Below are positions 1 to 9,600 of a DNA stretch of 64,000 nucleotides, piece after piece. A program made the translations under genes and the position numbers. Every line of letters starts with the position of its first letter. Positions within the stretch are counted from its first letter, which is position 1. The stretch is taken from NCBI GenBank assembly GCA_937920475.1, contig CALEUX010000015.1, positions 62,001-126,000 of the forward strand. Reading direction: 5' to 3'. The notes under the pieces were generated by a model. It had not been told where the DNA came from, searched no databases, and was given only the letters and a program-made list of their open reading frames with translations. The stretch is from an uncultured Marinilabiliaceae bacterium (GTDB taxonomy: Bacteria > Bacteroidota > Bacteroidia > Bacteroidales > Marinilabiliaceae).

Positions 1-178
1 CCAATTTTAACTCATTGTTATAGCGAATATGGTCGAGGGCATGCAGATTTTTAATCCATAACATTCGTGCTGCCTGAAAAAACGGATATTCGTCTAGAAT
101 AACCTTAATCTCGGACATTGTTTGTTCGTTAAGCAACGCGGGTTGCCGCATTATATCTATAATCTGATGCCTGTTCAT
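1..178 (-). CDS. Unknown protein, N-terminal part only
   Basis: Reading the minus strand from the ATG at 178 gives 59 open codons that run off the left edge, so the C-terminus is missing. The visible part starts MNRHQIIDIMRQPALL and contains EYPFFQAARMLWIKNL, a helical stretch I associate loosely with small conserved Bacteroidota proteins near lptE; I cannot assign a function. It starts 3 nt after the lptE stop, so it is probably co-transcribed with lptE and the sigma-54 activator. It is absent from the ORF track because it has no stop in the window. Confidence 0.6.
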   Translation of the reverse strand, partial: MNRHQIIDIMRQPALLNEQTMSEIKVILDEYPFFQAARMLWIKNLHALDHIRYNNELKL

Positions 179-181
179 GGT

Positions 182-694
182 TTACCAGTCGGCGAAGGCC
201 TTATTAAAAATATTTTCGGTAAGCTCGTCGATAATTTGTTTAACCAGCTCGTCTTCAATGGCAGTAATATTCTGCTCACTGGGAAAATCCTGATATGCTG
301 AAAACGTTGACTCCCAGTTCTGTCTTGGATTTTTGAAATTCTGATATCTGACCTTAATACTCACCGTTAGTCGCGTCTCCTGCGACAAGGCATTGGCCTG
401 TATGGCCATGGGGCGGGTATCATATCCTACAATTTCACCTGAAAAATCAACATCGCCAACGCCGGGCCTGACAATTAACCGTGACTCGCTGGTTATCCGG
501 TCTTTTAAAGCTTCGGTAAAATTCTGACTTAATGCCGGGTTAATATAAGGTGCTCTGTTCTCGAAATATTGCACTGATGCAATTCTGACATTATCGGGTA
601 CGGACGAACCTTTAAACGTAACCCTGACAGAACATCCTGCCAAAAACAAAATCATGGCTAAACCAACAACCAAATGCCTGCCATATCTATCCAT
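182..694 (-). CDS. lptE: LptE-like LPS-assembly outer membrane lipoprotein
   Basis: About 170 residues. An N-terminal hydrophobic segment ends in the lipobox LAGC, so the mature protein is probably a lipid-anchored periplasmic or outer-membrane protein. The SVRVTFKGSSVP start of the mature part and the size fit the Bacteroidota LptE family, the partner of LptD in inserting lipopolysaccharide into the outer membrane. The track ORF begins at 799, but those extra 35 residues come from antisense-like reading inside the upstream gene. I prefer the ATG at 694 (the ATG at 703 is possible), which overlaps the activator stop by a few bases and suggests translational coupling. Confidence 0.75.
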   Translation of the reverse strand: MDRYGRHLVVGLAMILFLAGCSVRVTFKGSSVPDNVRIASVQYFENRAPYINPALSQNFTEALKDRITSESRLIVRPGVGDVDFSGEIVGYDTRPMAIQANALSQETRLTVSIKVRYQNFKNPRQNWESTFSAYQDFPSEQNITAIEDELVKQIIDELTENIFNKAFADW

Positions 695-1934
695 TAATAT
701 CATATTCTTTAATTTTTCGATAAAGTGTGCGTTCCGAGATACCCAACTCGTTGGCAGCGCTTTTTCTTTTGCCATTGTGTTTTTCAAGAGCCTTTTCAAT
801 CAATTCTTTTTCTTTTTCCTCTAATGATAAGGACTCCTCTATAAACTCTTCTGTATCTTCGATGGTATGCTCATCATGCCGCGGCGTAAAAGCAACTGTT
901 GGTGCAGCTGTAGCTGCTGGCTTTAAAATTTCACCTTCCCCATTATAAAGGTTCCTGATAATCTGAGCATGTTCTCCCTGCATGTTGACTTCACCTCCAT
1001 GCTGTAGCATTTCCAGTACCAGTTTCTTCAGGTCGTTCATATCGCGCTTCATATCAAACAAAACCTTGTAAAGAATCTCTCTTTCGTTAGAAAAATTACT
1101 ATCGCCTCTGGGCTCCTGGGTACCTAAAAGCGCTGGTAAATTTTCCCCCGCATGGGATGGAAGGTACTGCTTTAATAATTCGGCTGATAAAACCCGTTGT
1201 TTTTCAATAACCGATATTTGCTCTGTAATATTTTTAAGCTGACGAATATTCCCCGGCCAACGGTATTTCTCAAGCAACATGCGCGCCTCATCGTCGAGCC
1301 GCACAGCTGGCATTCGGTACCGGTCGGCAAAGTCGTTGGCAAATTTCCGAAACAAAAGGTGAATATCTTCAATACGCTCTCTTAATGGCGGAATTTTTAT
1401 GGGAATACTGTTTAGCCTATAAAAAAGGTCTTCCCTGAATTTGCCATCGCGAATGGCCTTTTCGAGTTCAACATTGGTGGCACCAACAACCCTAACATTG
1501 GTTTTTATAATTTTAGAGGATCCAACCCGGATAAATTCGCCAGTTTCAAGTACGCGTAACAACCTTACCTGTGTTGACATGGGCAGTTCACCTATTTCAT
1601 CAAGAAAAATGGTTCCGCCATTGGCTTCTTCAAAATACCCCTTTCTATCGGATAAAGCTCCGGTAAAAGAGCCTTTTTCGTGCCCAAACAACTCGGAGTC
1701 GATCGTTCCTTCAGGAATGGCACCGCAGTTTACAGCTATATAAGGCCCATGCTTACGTGCACTATGCTGATGAATTATTTGAGGAAATACTTCTTTCCCA
1801 GTTCCACTTTCGCCGGTTATAAGAACAGATAAATCGGTGGGAGCTACCTGAACAGCCACATCAATTGCCCGGCTAAGGGTATAAGAATTACCAATAATTC
1901 CAAACCGTTGCTTTATTTGCTGAACATCCATCAT
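687..1934 (-). CDS. Sigma-54-dependent transcriptional activator (AAA+ and Fis-type HTH)
   Basis: 415 residues with no receiver or other sensor domain in front of the AAA+ module. Walker A GESGTGKE lies at residues 41-48, the sigma-54 contact loop reads GSFTGA at 88-93 (family consensus GAFTGA), and Walker B is GGTIFLDE near 106-113. The last 30 residues form a Fis-like helix-turn-helix (ELGISERTLYRKIKEY). Such proteins use ATP to remodel RNA polymerase-sigma54. Its signal input is unclear: control could be by expression or by a partner. It is the first gene of a unit with lptE, with a TAACTTTG promoter box just upstream. Confidence 0.9.
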   Translation of the reverse strand: MMDVQQIKQRFGIIGNSYTLSRAIDVAVQVAPTDLSVLITGESGTGKEVFPQIIHQHSARKHGPYIAVNCGAIPEGTIDSELFGHEKGSFTGALSDRKGYFEEANGGTIFLDEIGELPMSTQVRLLRVLETGEFIRVGSSKIIKTNVRVVGATNVELEKAIRDGKFREDLFYRLNSIPIKIPPLRERIEDIHLLFRKFANDFADRYRMPAVRLDDEARMLLEKYRWPGNIRQLKNITEQISVIEKQRVLSAELLKQYLPSHAGENLPALLGTQEPRGDSNFSNEREILYKVLFDMKRDMNDLKKLVLEMLQHGGEVNMQGEHAQIIRNLYNGEGEILKPAATAAPTVAFTPRHDEHTIEDTEEFIEESLSLEEKEKELIEKALEKHNGKRKSAANELGISERTLYRKIKEYDING

Positions 1935-1965
1935 TAAAAACTGCTAAAATTTCAGTTACAACTGC

Positions 1966-1973
1966 CAAAGTTA
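1966..1973 (-). promoter_or_regulatory. -7 box of the sigma-54 activator promoter
   Basis: Minus-strand TAACTTTG matches the Bacteroidota TAnnTTTG element and lies about 32 nt before the activator start codon. No clear -33 TTG is seen, so this is a motif-only call. Confidence 0.45.
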
Positions 1974-2117
1974 CAATTTCCCCTCCGATTTTTCCGTTTT
2001 ATTAATGTAAAAATATGCTAAGGAGGGTTTGAGCAATTCTTTAATTGTTTAATAAAAATTTAACCTGCGATTAATGATTCGCAAGCCAGATGCTCTGTAA
2101 AATCTTAAAAAAATCTT

Positions 2118-2125
2118 TACATTTA
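2118..2125 (+). promoter_or_regulatory. Possible -7 box for kdsB-glgB
   Basis: TACATTTA differs from TAnnTTTG at the last base and lies about 70 nt before kdsB. There is no obvious -33 element. It is the best candidate in the 259-bp divergent gap. Confidence 0.3.
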
Positions 2126-2193
2126 CCTGTATCAATAAATAAATGCCATATATCTGGTTTCAATGAAATCAAAAAAAATAATTACCAAACAAT

Positions 2194-2955
2194 ATGCTTA
2201 AAGACAATATTCTAGGCTTAATTCCTTCCCGTTACGGTTCAACACGTTTTCCGGGCAAACCACTTGCCGATATTGGAGATAAGCCCATGATTCAAAGGGT
2301 TTATGAACAGGCCAGTAAAGTACTCAGCCATGTATATGTAGCTACCGATGATGAAAGAATAGAAAAGGCGGTGAAACAATTCGGAGGCAAAGTGATTATG
2401 ACTTCTCCCAGCCACCAAAGCGGTACCGACCGATGCACCGAAGCTCTGAATAAAGTGGAAAAAGCAGAAAACAAGAGTTTCGATGTGGTTATCAATATAC
2501 AGGGCGATGAACCATTTATTGACCCCAACCTGCTGGAAACCCTTGCAGGCTGCTTTTTAAGTTCCATGACTGAAATTGCCACGCTGGTAAAGCCTTTAAC
2601 CCGAAATGAGGATTTGTTCGACCCCAACAAGCCTAAGGTAATTTTTAATCCCAAATATGAAGCCATTTATTTTTCGCGGTCGCCCATCCCATATTTAAGG
2701 CAATTTCCCCAACAGGAGTGGGCCTTTCAATACAAATATTACCTGCATATTGGTTTATACGGCTATCGCAGCGACATTTTACGCGAAATTACCAATCTGA
2801 AACCATCATCGCTGGAATTGGCCGAATCGCTGGAACAGCTCAGGTGGATAGAAAATGGCTATACAATTAGCGTGCGAATAACCGACCATGAAAGCATTGC
2901 CATTGACACGCCTGAAGACCTTGAGCGAATTCTTAGTATGGGATTTCCAGATTAA
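2194..2955 (+). CDS. kdsB: 3-deoxy-manno-octulosonate cytidylyltransferase
   Basis: 253 residues, the usual KdsB length. The N-terminal nucleotide-binding signature LIPSRYGSTRFPGKPL, the INIQGDEPFI motif near residue 108 and IDTPEDLERI at the C-terminus are diagnostic. The enzyme makes CMP-Kdo from CTP and Kdo in the cytoplasm, activating Kdo for the LPS inner core. It is followed 25 nt later by glgB on the same strand; the pairing with a glycogen gene looks positional rather than functional. Confidence 0.95.
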   Translation: MLKDNILGLIPSRYGSTRFPGKPLADIGDKPMIQRVYEQASKVLSHVYVATDDERIEKAVKQFGGKVIMTSPSHQSGTDRCTEALNKVEKAENKSFDVVINIQGDEPFIDPNLLETLAGCFLSSMTEIATLVKPLTRNEDLFDPNKPKVIFNPKYEAIYFSRSPIPYLRQFPQQEWAFQYKYYLHIGLYGYRSDILREITNLKPSSLELAESLEQLRWIENGYTISVRITDHESIAIDTPEDLERILSMGFPD

Positions 2956-2980
2956 AAACAAACAACTAATTATCAAACTC

Positions 2981-4990
2981 ATGAAACTGGTTGAAATTGA
3001 CCCCTGGCTGGCGCCTTTTTCGTTACAACTTGAAAAGAGAAGCAATTTGTACCGTTCGAAACTTGAAGATATTTACATTCAATGGGGAACGTTAAAAGAA
3101 TTTGCATCGGGACACCAGTTTTTTGGTTTGCATAAGCACGAAAATGGCTGGATTTTCCGCGAGTGGGCGCCTGCAGCCACTGAGATTTATCTGGTTGGCG
3201 AATTTTCGCAATGGAAACCTATGCCTCAATATGGTTTACAAAAACAACATCACGGAATCTGGAGTATTCAATTGCCCGCTGATGTATTGAAACACGGAGA
3301 TTTTTACAAACTTTGGATGGTTTGGGACAATGGTGCAGGTATGCGCATTCCTTCCTATGCCACCAGAACTGTGCAAGACCCGCAAACATTGTTGTTTAGT
3401 GCTCAGGTGTGGCAACCTCAGCCCTTTCAATGGAGCGACCACGGTTTTGCAGGCCCCGAGCAACCACCATTAATTTACGAAGCGCACACCGGAATGGCTC
3501 TTGAGGAAGCCAAAGTAGGTTCATACATTGAATTTACTGAACAAATTCTGCCCCGAATTAAAACAGCAGGTTACAGTATGATTCAGTTGATGGCAGTTCA
3601 GGAGCATCCCTATTACGGTAGTTTTGGCTATCACGTGTCGAATTTTTTCGCTCCGAGCAGCCGGTTTGGCACTCCCGAAGAGTTGAAATACCTTATTAAT
3701 GAAGCTCATAAGCTGGATATTGCCGTTATAATGGATATTGTTCATTCACACTCGGTTAAAAATGAAGAAGAAGGCCTGAGCAGGTTCGATGGTTCATACG
3801 ACCAGTTTTTTCATGCCGGCGATCGAGGTAACCATCCTGCTTGGGATTCGCGTTGTTTCAATTACGGCAAAGATGAAGTGCTTCGCTTTTTGCTTTCAAA
3901 TTGTCGCTATTGGATTGAGGAGTTTCATTTTGACGGGTTCAGGTTCGATGGTGTTACCAGCATGTTATACCTGCATCATGGACTGGGACGCGATTTTACA
4001 ACTTACCATCATTATTTCGATGGCCAGCAGGATGAAGACGCAGTGCTTTATTTAACGCTTGCCAATCAACTAATCCATGAAATCAAACCTACAGCAGTTT
4101 CCATTGCGGAAGAAATGAGCGGATTCCCGGGCATTGGGGCCAGTCCTAAATCCAACGGACTTGGATTTGATTACCGGTTAAGCATGGGTGTGCCCGACTT
4201 TTGGATAAAACTTATAAAGGAAGTGCCCGATGAGCATTGGCAGGTAGGCTACATTTATCATGAACTGATGCAGCACAGGCCTGAGGAGAAAATTATTGCC
4301 TATGCCGAATCCCACGACCAGGCCCTTGTTGGCGACAAAACCATCATTTTCAGATTGGCTGATAAGGAGATGTATGATTTTATGGCCAAAGACAAGCCCA
4401 GCTTGATCATCGACAGGGCTATTGCTTTGCACAAAATTATACGATTGATAACGCTTTCAACTGCTTATGGTGGCTACCTGAATTTTATGGGCAATGAGTT
4501 CGGCCATCCTGAATGGATAGATTTTCCTCGCGAAGGTAACAACTGGTCGTATCAATACGCCAGAAGGCAATGGAACCTTGTGGATAATGGCCTGTTAAAA
4601 TATGAATGGCTGGCTCTTTTCGATAGAAAAATGATAGAAACAGTCCGGCAATTTGAATTGTTGCATAACAATTATATCAACACCAATCTTATAAACGATG
4701 GCGACCAAATTTTAGCATTTGAGAGAGGCCCATTGATGTTTGTCTTTAATTTTAATCCCACACGTTCGTTTACCGATTATGGTATTCCGGTTAAAGCAGG
4801 AAAATTTAAAGTTATCCTGAATTCAGACAATTCTGAATTTGGAGGATTTAGCCGTATTGATGAAAATCTGATATATTATTCGGAACCAATACCACTGCAA
4901 CGAACAACACATCAGGTAAAATTTTACATCCCATCCCGCACAGCATTGGTATTTAAGCGAATGGAAGTTAAAAGTGTTTACGATGTATGA
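2981..4990 (+). CDS. glgB: 1,4-alpha-glucan branching enzyme (GH13)
   Basis: 669 residues from the ATG at 2981. The track start at 2888 lies inside kdsB, and its extra residues are not family-like. An N-terminal CBM48-like module (FREWAPAATEIYLVGEF) is followed by a GH13 barrel. The conserved regions are DIVHSH, the nucleophile Asp in FRFDGVTSM, the acid Glu in IAEEMSG, and ESHDQAL. The layout resembles the eukaryote-type branching enzymes common in Bacteroidota. It cuts alpha-1,4 glucan and rejoins it by alpha-1,6 links, so it works with the synthase fusion further on. It converges with the mannanase gene, stops only 8 bp apart, with no terminator hairpin seen. Confidence 0.93.
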   Translation: MKLVEIDPWLAPFSLQLEKRSNLYRSKLEDIYIQWGTLKEFASGHQFFGLHKHENGWIFREWAPAATEIYLVGEFSQWKPMPQYGLQKQHHGIWSIQLPADVLKHGDFYKLWMVWDNGAGMRIPSYATRTVQDPQTLLFSAQVWQPQPFQWSDHGFAGPEQPPLIYEAHTGMALEEAKVGSYIEFTEQILPRIKTAGYSMIQLMAVQEHPYYGSFGYHVSNFFAPSSRFGTPEELKYLINEAHKLDIAVIMDIVHSHSVKNEEEGLSRFDGSYDQFFHAGDRGNHPAWDSRCFNYGKDEVLRFLLSNCRYWIEEFHFDGFRFDGVTSMLYLHHGLGRDFTTYHHYFDGQQDEDAVLYLTLANQLIHEIKPTAVSIAEEMSGFPGIGASPKSNGLGFDYRLSMGVPDFWIKLIKEVPDEHWQVGYIYHELMQHRPEEKIIAYAESHDQALVGDKTIIFRLADKEMYDFMAKDKPSLIIDRAIALHKIIRLITLSTAYGGYLNFMGNEFGHPEWIDFPREGNNWSYQYARRQWNLVDNGLLKYEWLALFDRKMIETVRQFELLHNNYINTNLINDGDQILAFERGPLMFVFNFNPTRSFTDYGIPVKAGKFKVILNSDNSEFGGFSRIDENLIYYSEPIPLQRTTHQVKFYIPSRTALVFKRMEVKSVYDV

Positions 4991-4998
4991 ACCATTCC

Positions 4999-6351
4999 CT
5001 ACTTCAGAGAAGGCATTTGATCTCTTGTAATAACATTGGGATTCGCAAAAGAAGTGACCCACCATGCAGCATTGGCATGGGTGTGGTCATCCTTCGAAAA
5101 CTCAGCGCCAGAGGTGTTAACTGTTCTGCCATAATCGTACCAGGGCATAAAAAACGACCAGGTTGCACCGGTATTCCATTGGCTGGCAATGTTCGACACG
5201 TCGCCACATTCGCTTAAAGCAACGATTTTATCAGGATACTTATTCTGAATAGACTCATAATGCGTTGCAATCCATACTACATCATTACGGTGGTAAATAT
5301 CGCGACCAATAATATCAACATACTCATTGCCAGGATACCAGTTGTCATCATTGGTTTCAACCGTCCACACCCAAATCAGATTATTCAAACCTTCATCCTT
5401 AAAATAGTTGAACATAAAACGCCATAGCGCTTTGCAAGGTTCTGCCCCTTTAGCTCCCCACCAAAACCAGGTGCCGGCTGCCTCATGTAAGGGTCGCCAA
5501 AGTACGGGTATATTTTTCTCCTGAAGTTTCTTTAGAGTTATTGCAGCTTTGGCCAGGTCGGCTTTAATAACTCCGTTTTCCCAGGTTCCTTCCTGCACCG
5601 CTCTGGAAATATCGAATGTGGTTTCATTGGTATAAAAAGCATACTCGGTGCTACTTTGATTTTTTGGGACGTTCCAGTGCCACATTAAAGTTACCAGCCC
5701 ATTGTTATTCCACCAATTCTCAATAACTGAAACATCTTCATAATTAATCCAGGAACCAGGGGCAGAAGCGTATAAATGAATTAGATCGAATCCATTTAAA
5801 GCCGGATATTTAGCTGTTTTGGAATGCACCCAAATGGCCTCGTTAATATTCCAACTTACATTGGCCATAGCTCCCGATATTATTTTTGAGCCATAATTAC
5901 TGCGCATAAAATTGTAAACCTTAACTGCTTCCGGTGAGGGATTCTCCAATACCAATGATTGTTTAATATTATCGCTAACAGGAGGTTTAGTGGTAAATGA
6001 AAACTCAATACTTTCCTGTAAAGGCACTTTTTTGGTATTGATAACAGCACCTGCAGGAATCCTGACAGTATATTGTGTGCCCATGGTTAATGACACTTCA
6101 AGAACAACTTTTGTAAACTGTGCTGCAGCCTGAACCTGTGTGCCGTTAACAGTAATTCCATGTGATGCCTTTAAAGTTACAACCTCATCAAACGTTACAG
6201 TAACTTCTGTAGCGATCCCTACATTTTGCACTCCGTTTGCAGGAATACTACTGATGAATACTGGTGGAATACCCTTTTCTGTATCATCATCACCTTTGCA
6301 TGCCGAAAGAATGAAAAGACTTATTATTAAGAGAGATAAGTATCTGCCCAT
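4999..6351 (-). CDS. Secreted GH26 beta-mannanase lipoprotein with Ig-like domain
   Basis: 450 residues. A signal peptide ends in lipobox LSAC followed by Lys-Gly-Asp-Asp-Asp, a pattern often linked to surface lipoproteins in this phylum. Residues about 25-120 form a Big_5/SbsA-like Ig domain (IPANGVQNVGIATEVTVTF). The rest is a GH26 barrel: WRPLHEA carries the presumed acid/base Glu, followed by the WFWWG signature, and ALSECGD carries the presumed nucleophile. GH26 enzymes mostly cleave beta-1,4-mannan. There is no SusC/SusD pair nearby, so this is not an obvious polysaccharide utilisation locus. Confidence 0.88.
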   Translation of the reverse strand: MGRYLSLLIISLFILSACKGDDDTEKGIPPVFISSIPANGVQNVGIATEVTVTFDEVVTLKASHGITVNGTQVQAAAQFTKVVLEVSLTMGTQYTVRIPAGAVINTKKVPLQESIEFSFTTKPPVSDNIKQSLVLENPSPEAVKVYNFMRSNYGSKIISGAMANVSWNINEAIWVHSKTAKYPALNGFDLIHLYASAPGSWINYEDVSVIENWWNNNGLVTLMWHWNVPKNQSSTEYAFYTNETTFDISRAVQEGTWENGVIKADLAKAAITLKKLQEKNIPVLWRPLHEAAGTWFWWGAKGAEPCKALWRFMFNYFKDEGLNNLIWVWTVETNDDNWYPGNEYVDIIGRDIYHRNDVVWIATHYESIQNKYPDKIVALSECGDVSNIASQWNTGATWSFFMPWYDYGRTVNTSGAEFSKDDHTHANAAWWVTSFANPNVITRDQMPSLK

Positions 6352-6379
6352 TGATGCAATTGTTAAATGTTAATAAATG

Positions 6380-6387
6380 CAAAAATA
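6380..6387 (-). promoter_or_regulatory. -7 box of the GH26 gene
   Basis: Minus-strand TATTTTTG (TAnnTTTG) ends about 30 nt before the mannanase start codon. No matching -33 was found. Confidence 0.4.
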
Positions 6388-6530
6388 GCTTGATTGAAAT
6401 TATTGAGCTAATACGATTTGTGCATTTTCATGTAGATTCTAATCCATCATACGATCTTTAAAGACAAATATATTGCCTGCCCAATTGATGACTAACAAAA
6501 TGGCTATTAAAGTCCTGTAGGTAACAAAAA

Positions 6531-6642
6531 GGAGGCCGTCTCAAAAGTCAGAGACACCCTCTTTTTATTCGTACTCCTACCCGAGTAGTTTTTCAAATAC
6601 TCAATTTTCAGAGCCTTAAAAAAACTTATGAGACAGCCTCTT
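6531..6642. repeat. ~112-bp dispersed repeat, copy 1
   Basis: First of three near-identical copies (others at 30631 and 31735). One end reads GAGGCCGTCTCAAAAGTCAG and folds with the following GAGACACCCTC, and the other end reads GAGACAGCCTC, so the ends are imperfect inverted repeats. About 95 internal bases match the other copies as far as I can see. It lies 27 nt past the stop of the glycogen fusion gene and could terminate that transcript. The rest of the 317-bp gap holds only the mannanase promoter region. Confidence 0.85.
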
Positions 6643-6668
6643 TAAGTAGTTTAAAGGCTTTGTTAATT

Positions 6669-9600
6669 CTATAACCACCTTACCAGACAAAAATCCTGTT
6701 TGTGAGGCAATGCTTCATTTTTAGGTACCATACGAATACCAAACTTGAACACACCAGGAAGGTTCAGTTTGTAATTCAATTTATAATGAATTACAGAGCC
6801 TTCCCTACTAACCACATCAAAGGGTTCAATATGCACAATGGTTGGAAACTGCTCATCGGTAGGTTCGGCTATTACTATTTCGAGACCAATATCAACACCT
6901 GCTAACCGTTTTAAATCAAGAGAAACCTCAACATTATACGGATCGCCAATGCCCAATTCCTGCTTGCCAATATCAGGCATAGTACAGTTTAGTACGGTAA
7001 CATATTCCCACCCTGAAATAACCCTTCGTTTCCAGGAAGCTAGTTCGTGAACAACTCGATAATCATTCTCTTTTAGTTTGCTTACACGTTTATACATAGG
7101 GTCGTAAAATCTTGTTCCATAATCATTTATCATCCTACGGGTAGTAAACTCCGGAGCTATTAATGCGATGGAATTTTTAATATATTCAACCCACCCTTTC
7201 GGAACCCCCGCTTTATCTTTATTGAAAAATAATGGAATAACCTCATTTTCAAGAATACTGTAAATAGTAACAGCATCCAGTTCATCTTGAAAGGCTTGGT
7301 TCTCAAAAGTCTTTTTATCAGTAAGCGCCCAACCGGCACGCTCTTTATATCCCTCGTACCACCACCCATCAAGTACGCTAAAGTTTAACACACCATTAAG
7401 TTCGGCTTTTTCTCCACTGGTACCTGATGCTTCCAGCGGTCGGGTTGGTGTATTGAGCCACACATCTACACCACTTATTAAGCGCTTGGCCAAATCCATA
7501 TCGTAGTTTTCGAGGAAAACAATTTTTCCTACAAACTCGGGGCGTCTGGATATTTCAACAATTTTTTTGATAAGCCCCTGACCTGCACCATCGGCGGGGT
7601 GTGCCTTGCCGGCAAAGATAAACTGAACTGGTTTGTCGGGGTCGTTTACAATTTTCTTTAACCTGTCAAGATCGTCGAACAATAAATGGGCTCGTTTATA
7701 CGTAGCAAACCTACGGGCAAAGCCGATGGTTAAAGCATCTTCACGAATGGTATCCAATACATCCACAATATGCGATGGATCTTCGTGGCGATCGACCATG
7801 CCGGCCCCCATGCGCCACCTGATGTATTCAATGAGTTTCCTTCTGAGATACTTGCGAACTTCCCAAATTCTTTCGTCGGGGACAGAGTAAATCTTTTCCC
7901 ATTTAGTTTTGTCCGACACATCGTTGAGGAAATCTTCCCCAAACTCGCTTTCATAAAGGCGTCTGAACTCAGAGGCAGTCCAGGTTCCATAATGCACACC
8001 ATTGGTAACATAACCAATGTGCAATTCTTCGGGAAAATATCCTTTCCAAAGGTTACGGAACATTTTTTTTGTGACTTCGCCATGTAACCAGCTCACACCA
8101 TTCACCTCCTGAGAAGTTTTTGCAGCCAATACGCTCATCGAAAACTTTTCAAACCCGCCATGCTCTTCACGCCCCAAATCCATAAATTCTTCCCAGGTAA
8201 TTTTTAGTTTTTCGGGAATATGGCGCATATATGCACGGAACATATCTTCGTCAAATTGATCGTGGCCCGCAGGAACCGGTGTGTGAGTGGTAAACAAAGA
8301 TGAAGCCCGCACAATCTCCATGGCTTCGGAGTAACTGAATTTCTTCCCAATCAGGTTAACCAGTCGTTCAACATTAATCAGAGCAGCATGCCCCTCGTTA
8401 CAATGATATAAGTCCATGTCAGCTTCCAGTTTGTGTAGCAAACGGATACCTCCCATACCCAAAAGAATTTCCTGCTTAAGCCTGTTTTCCCAGTCGCCTC
8501 CATAAAGCATGTGGGTAATTTCGCGGTCGGCATGGCTGTTAGCAGGTACATCAGTATCTAAAAGATACAATGGCACACGGCCAACCTGAGCTTTCCAAAC
8601 CAGAGCCTGCACTTCACGTCCGGGTAAATCGATGCGAACCATTAAGGGTTCACCATTTTTATCTCTCACTTCCTCAAGCGGCAGACTTGAGAATTCCTGC
8701 ATTTCATATTTAGCCGTTTGCTCCCCATTGATGGTTAAAGCCTGCTTAAAATAGCCATAACGATAGAGCAATCCTATTGCTGTAATGTTAACCCCTTTAT
8801 CTGAAGCTTCTTTTAAATAATCACCTGCCAGAACACCAAGTCCTCCTGAGAAAATTTTCAGCACATCGTTAATTCCATACTCCATACTGAAATAAGCTAT
8901 GGAATAGTCGTTTACAAAAGGCTTATTCATATACTCGGTAAACTGAGCATGCAAAGTATCCAGCATTGACAGGAATACCTCATCGGAAGCCAGCTGGGTA
9001 AGCCGATTGTATGAAACTTTCTCGAGCAGCATGAGTGGGTTCTTGCGTACTTCTTCCCAAACATCTTCGTCGATGTATTCGAACAATTCAGTAGCTTGGT
9101 AATTCCATGTCCACCATAGGTTACGGGATAAATCGTGCAGAATGCTTATCCGGTCGGGCAATTTTGATTTAATTACCAACTTTTTCCAAACTGGGGTGGA
9201 AATGGTATCAGGAACCACTTTAACGCGAGGCTCGCGCTGAAATAAACTGAACTGATCCTTTCGATTATTGACTTCTTTTAGAGCAATATCGTAAGCTTTG
9301 TAATAATTCCGTATCAGGTTTTCCCATTCGAGAGTGGCTGCCAAAGCAAACGATTTTTGGCGTATGGATGCAACCTCCTCACCCGATTTGGCTGCGTAAT
9401 GATTAATAACGCTGGCAATTTCGAGGGCTACTTCCTGCTGATTAACATCGTTACGGTAAAGCACTTCAACGCCATAAGCAATATTTTTAGAAAATTGTTT
9501 GGCCCAAATGCCAAAACCAGCAAGGCTTGTGGTTATGGTTGGAATTCCAAATGCAATACTTTCGAGTGGTGTATATCCCCATGGTTCATAATATGAAGGG

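Noticed and set aside
4999-6351. A polysaccharide utilisation locus around the GH26 gene
   Set aside because: No SusC/SusD-like genes or other glycan genes of that class are adjacent.
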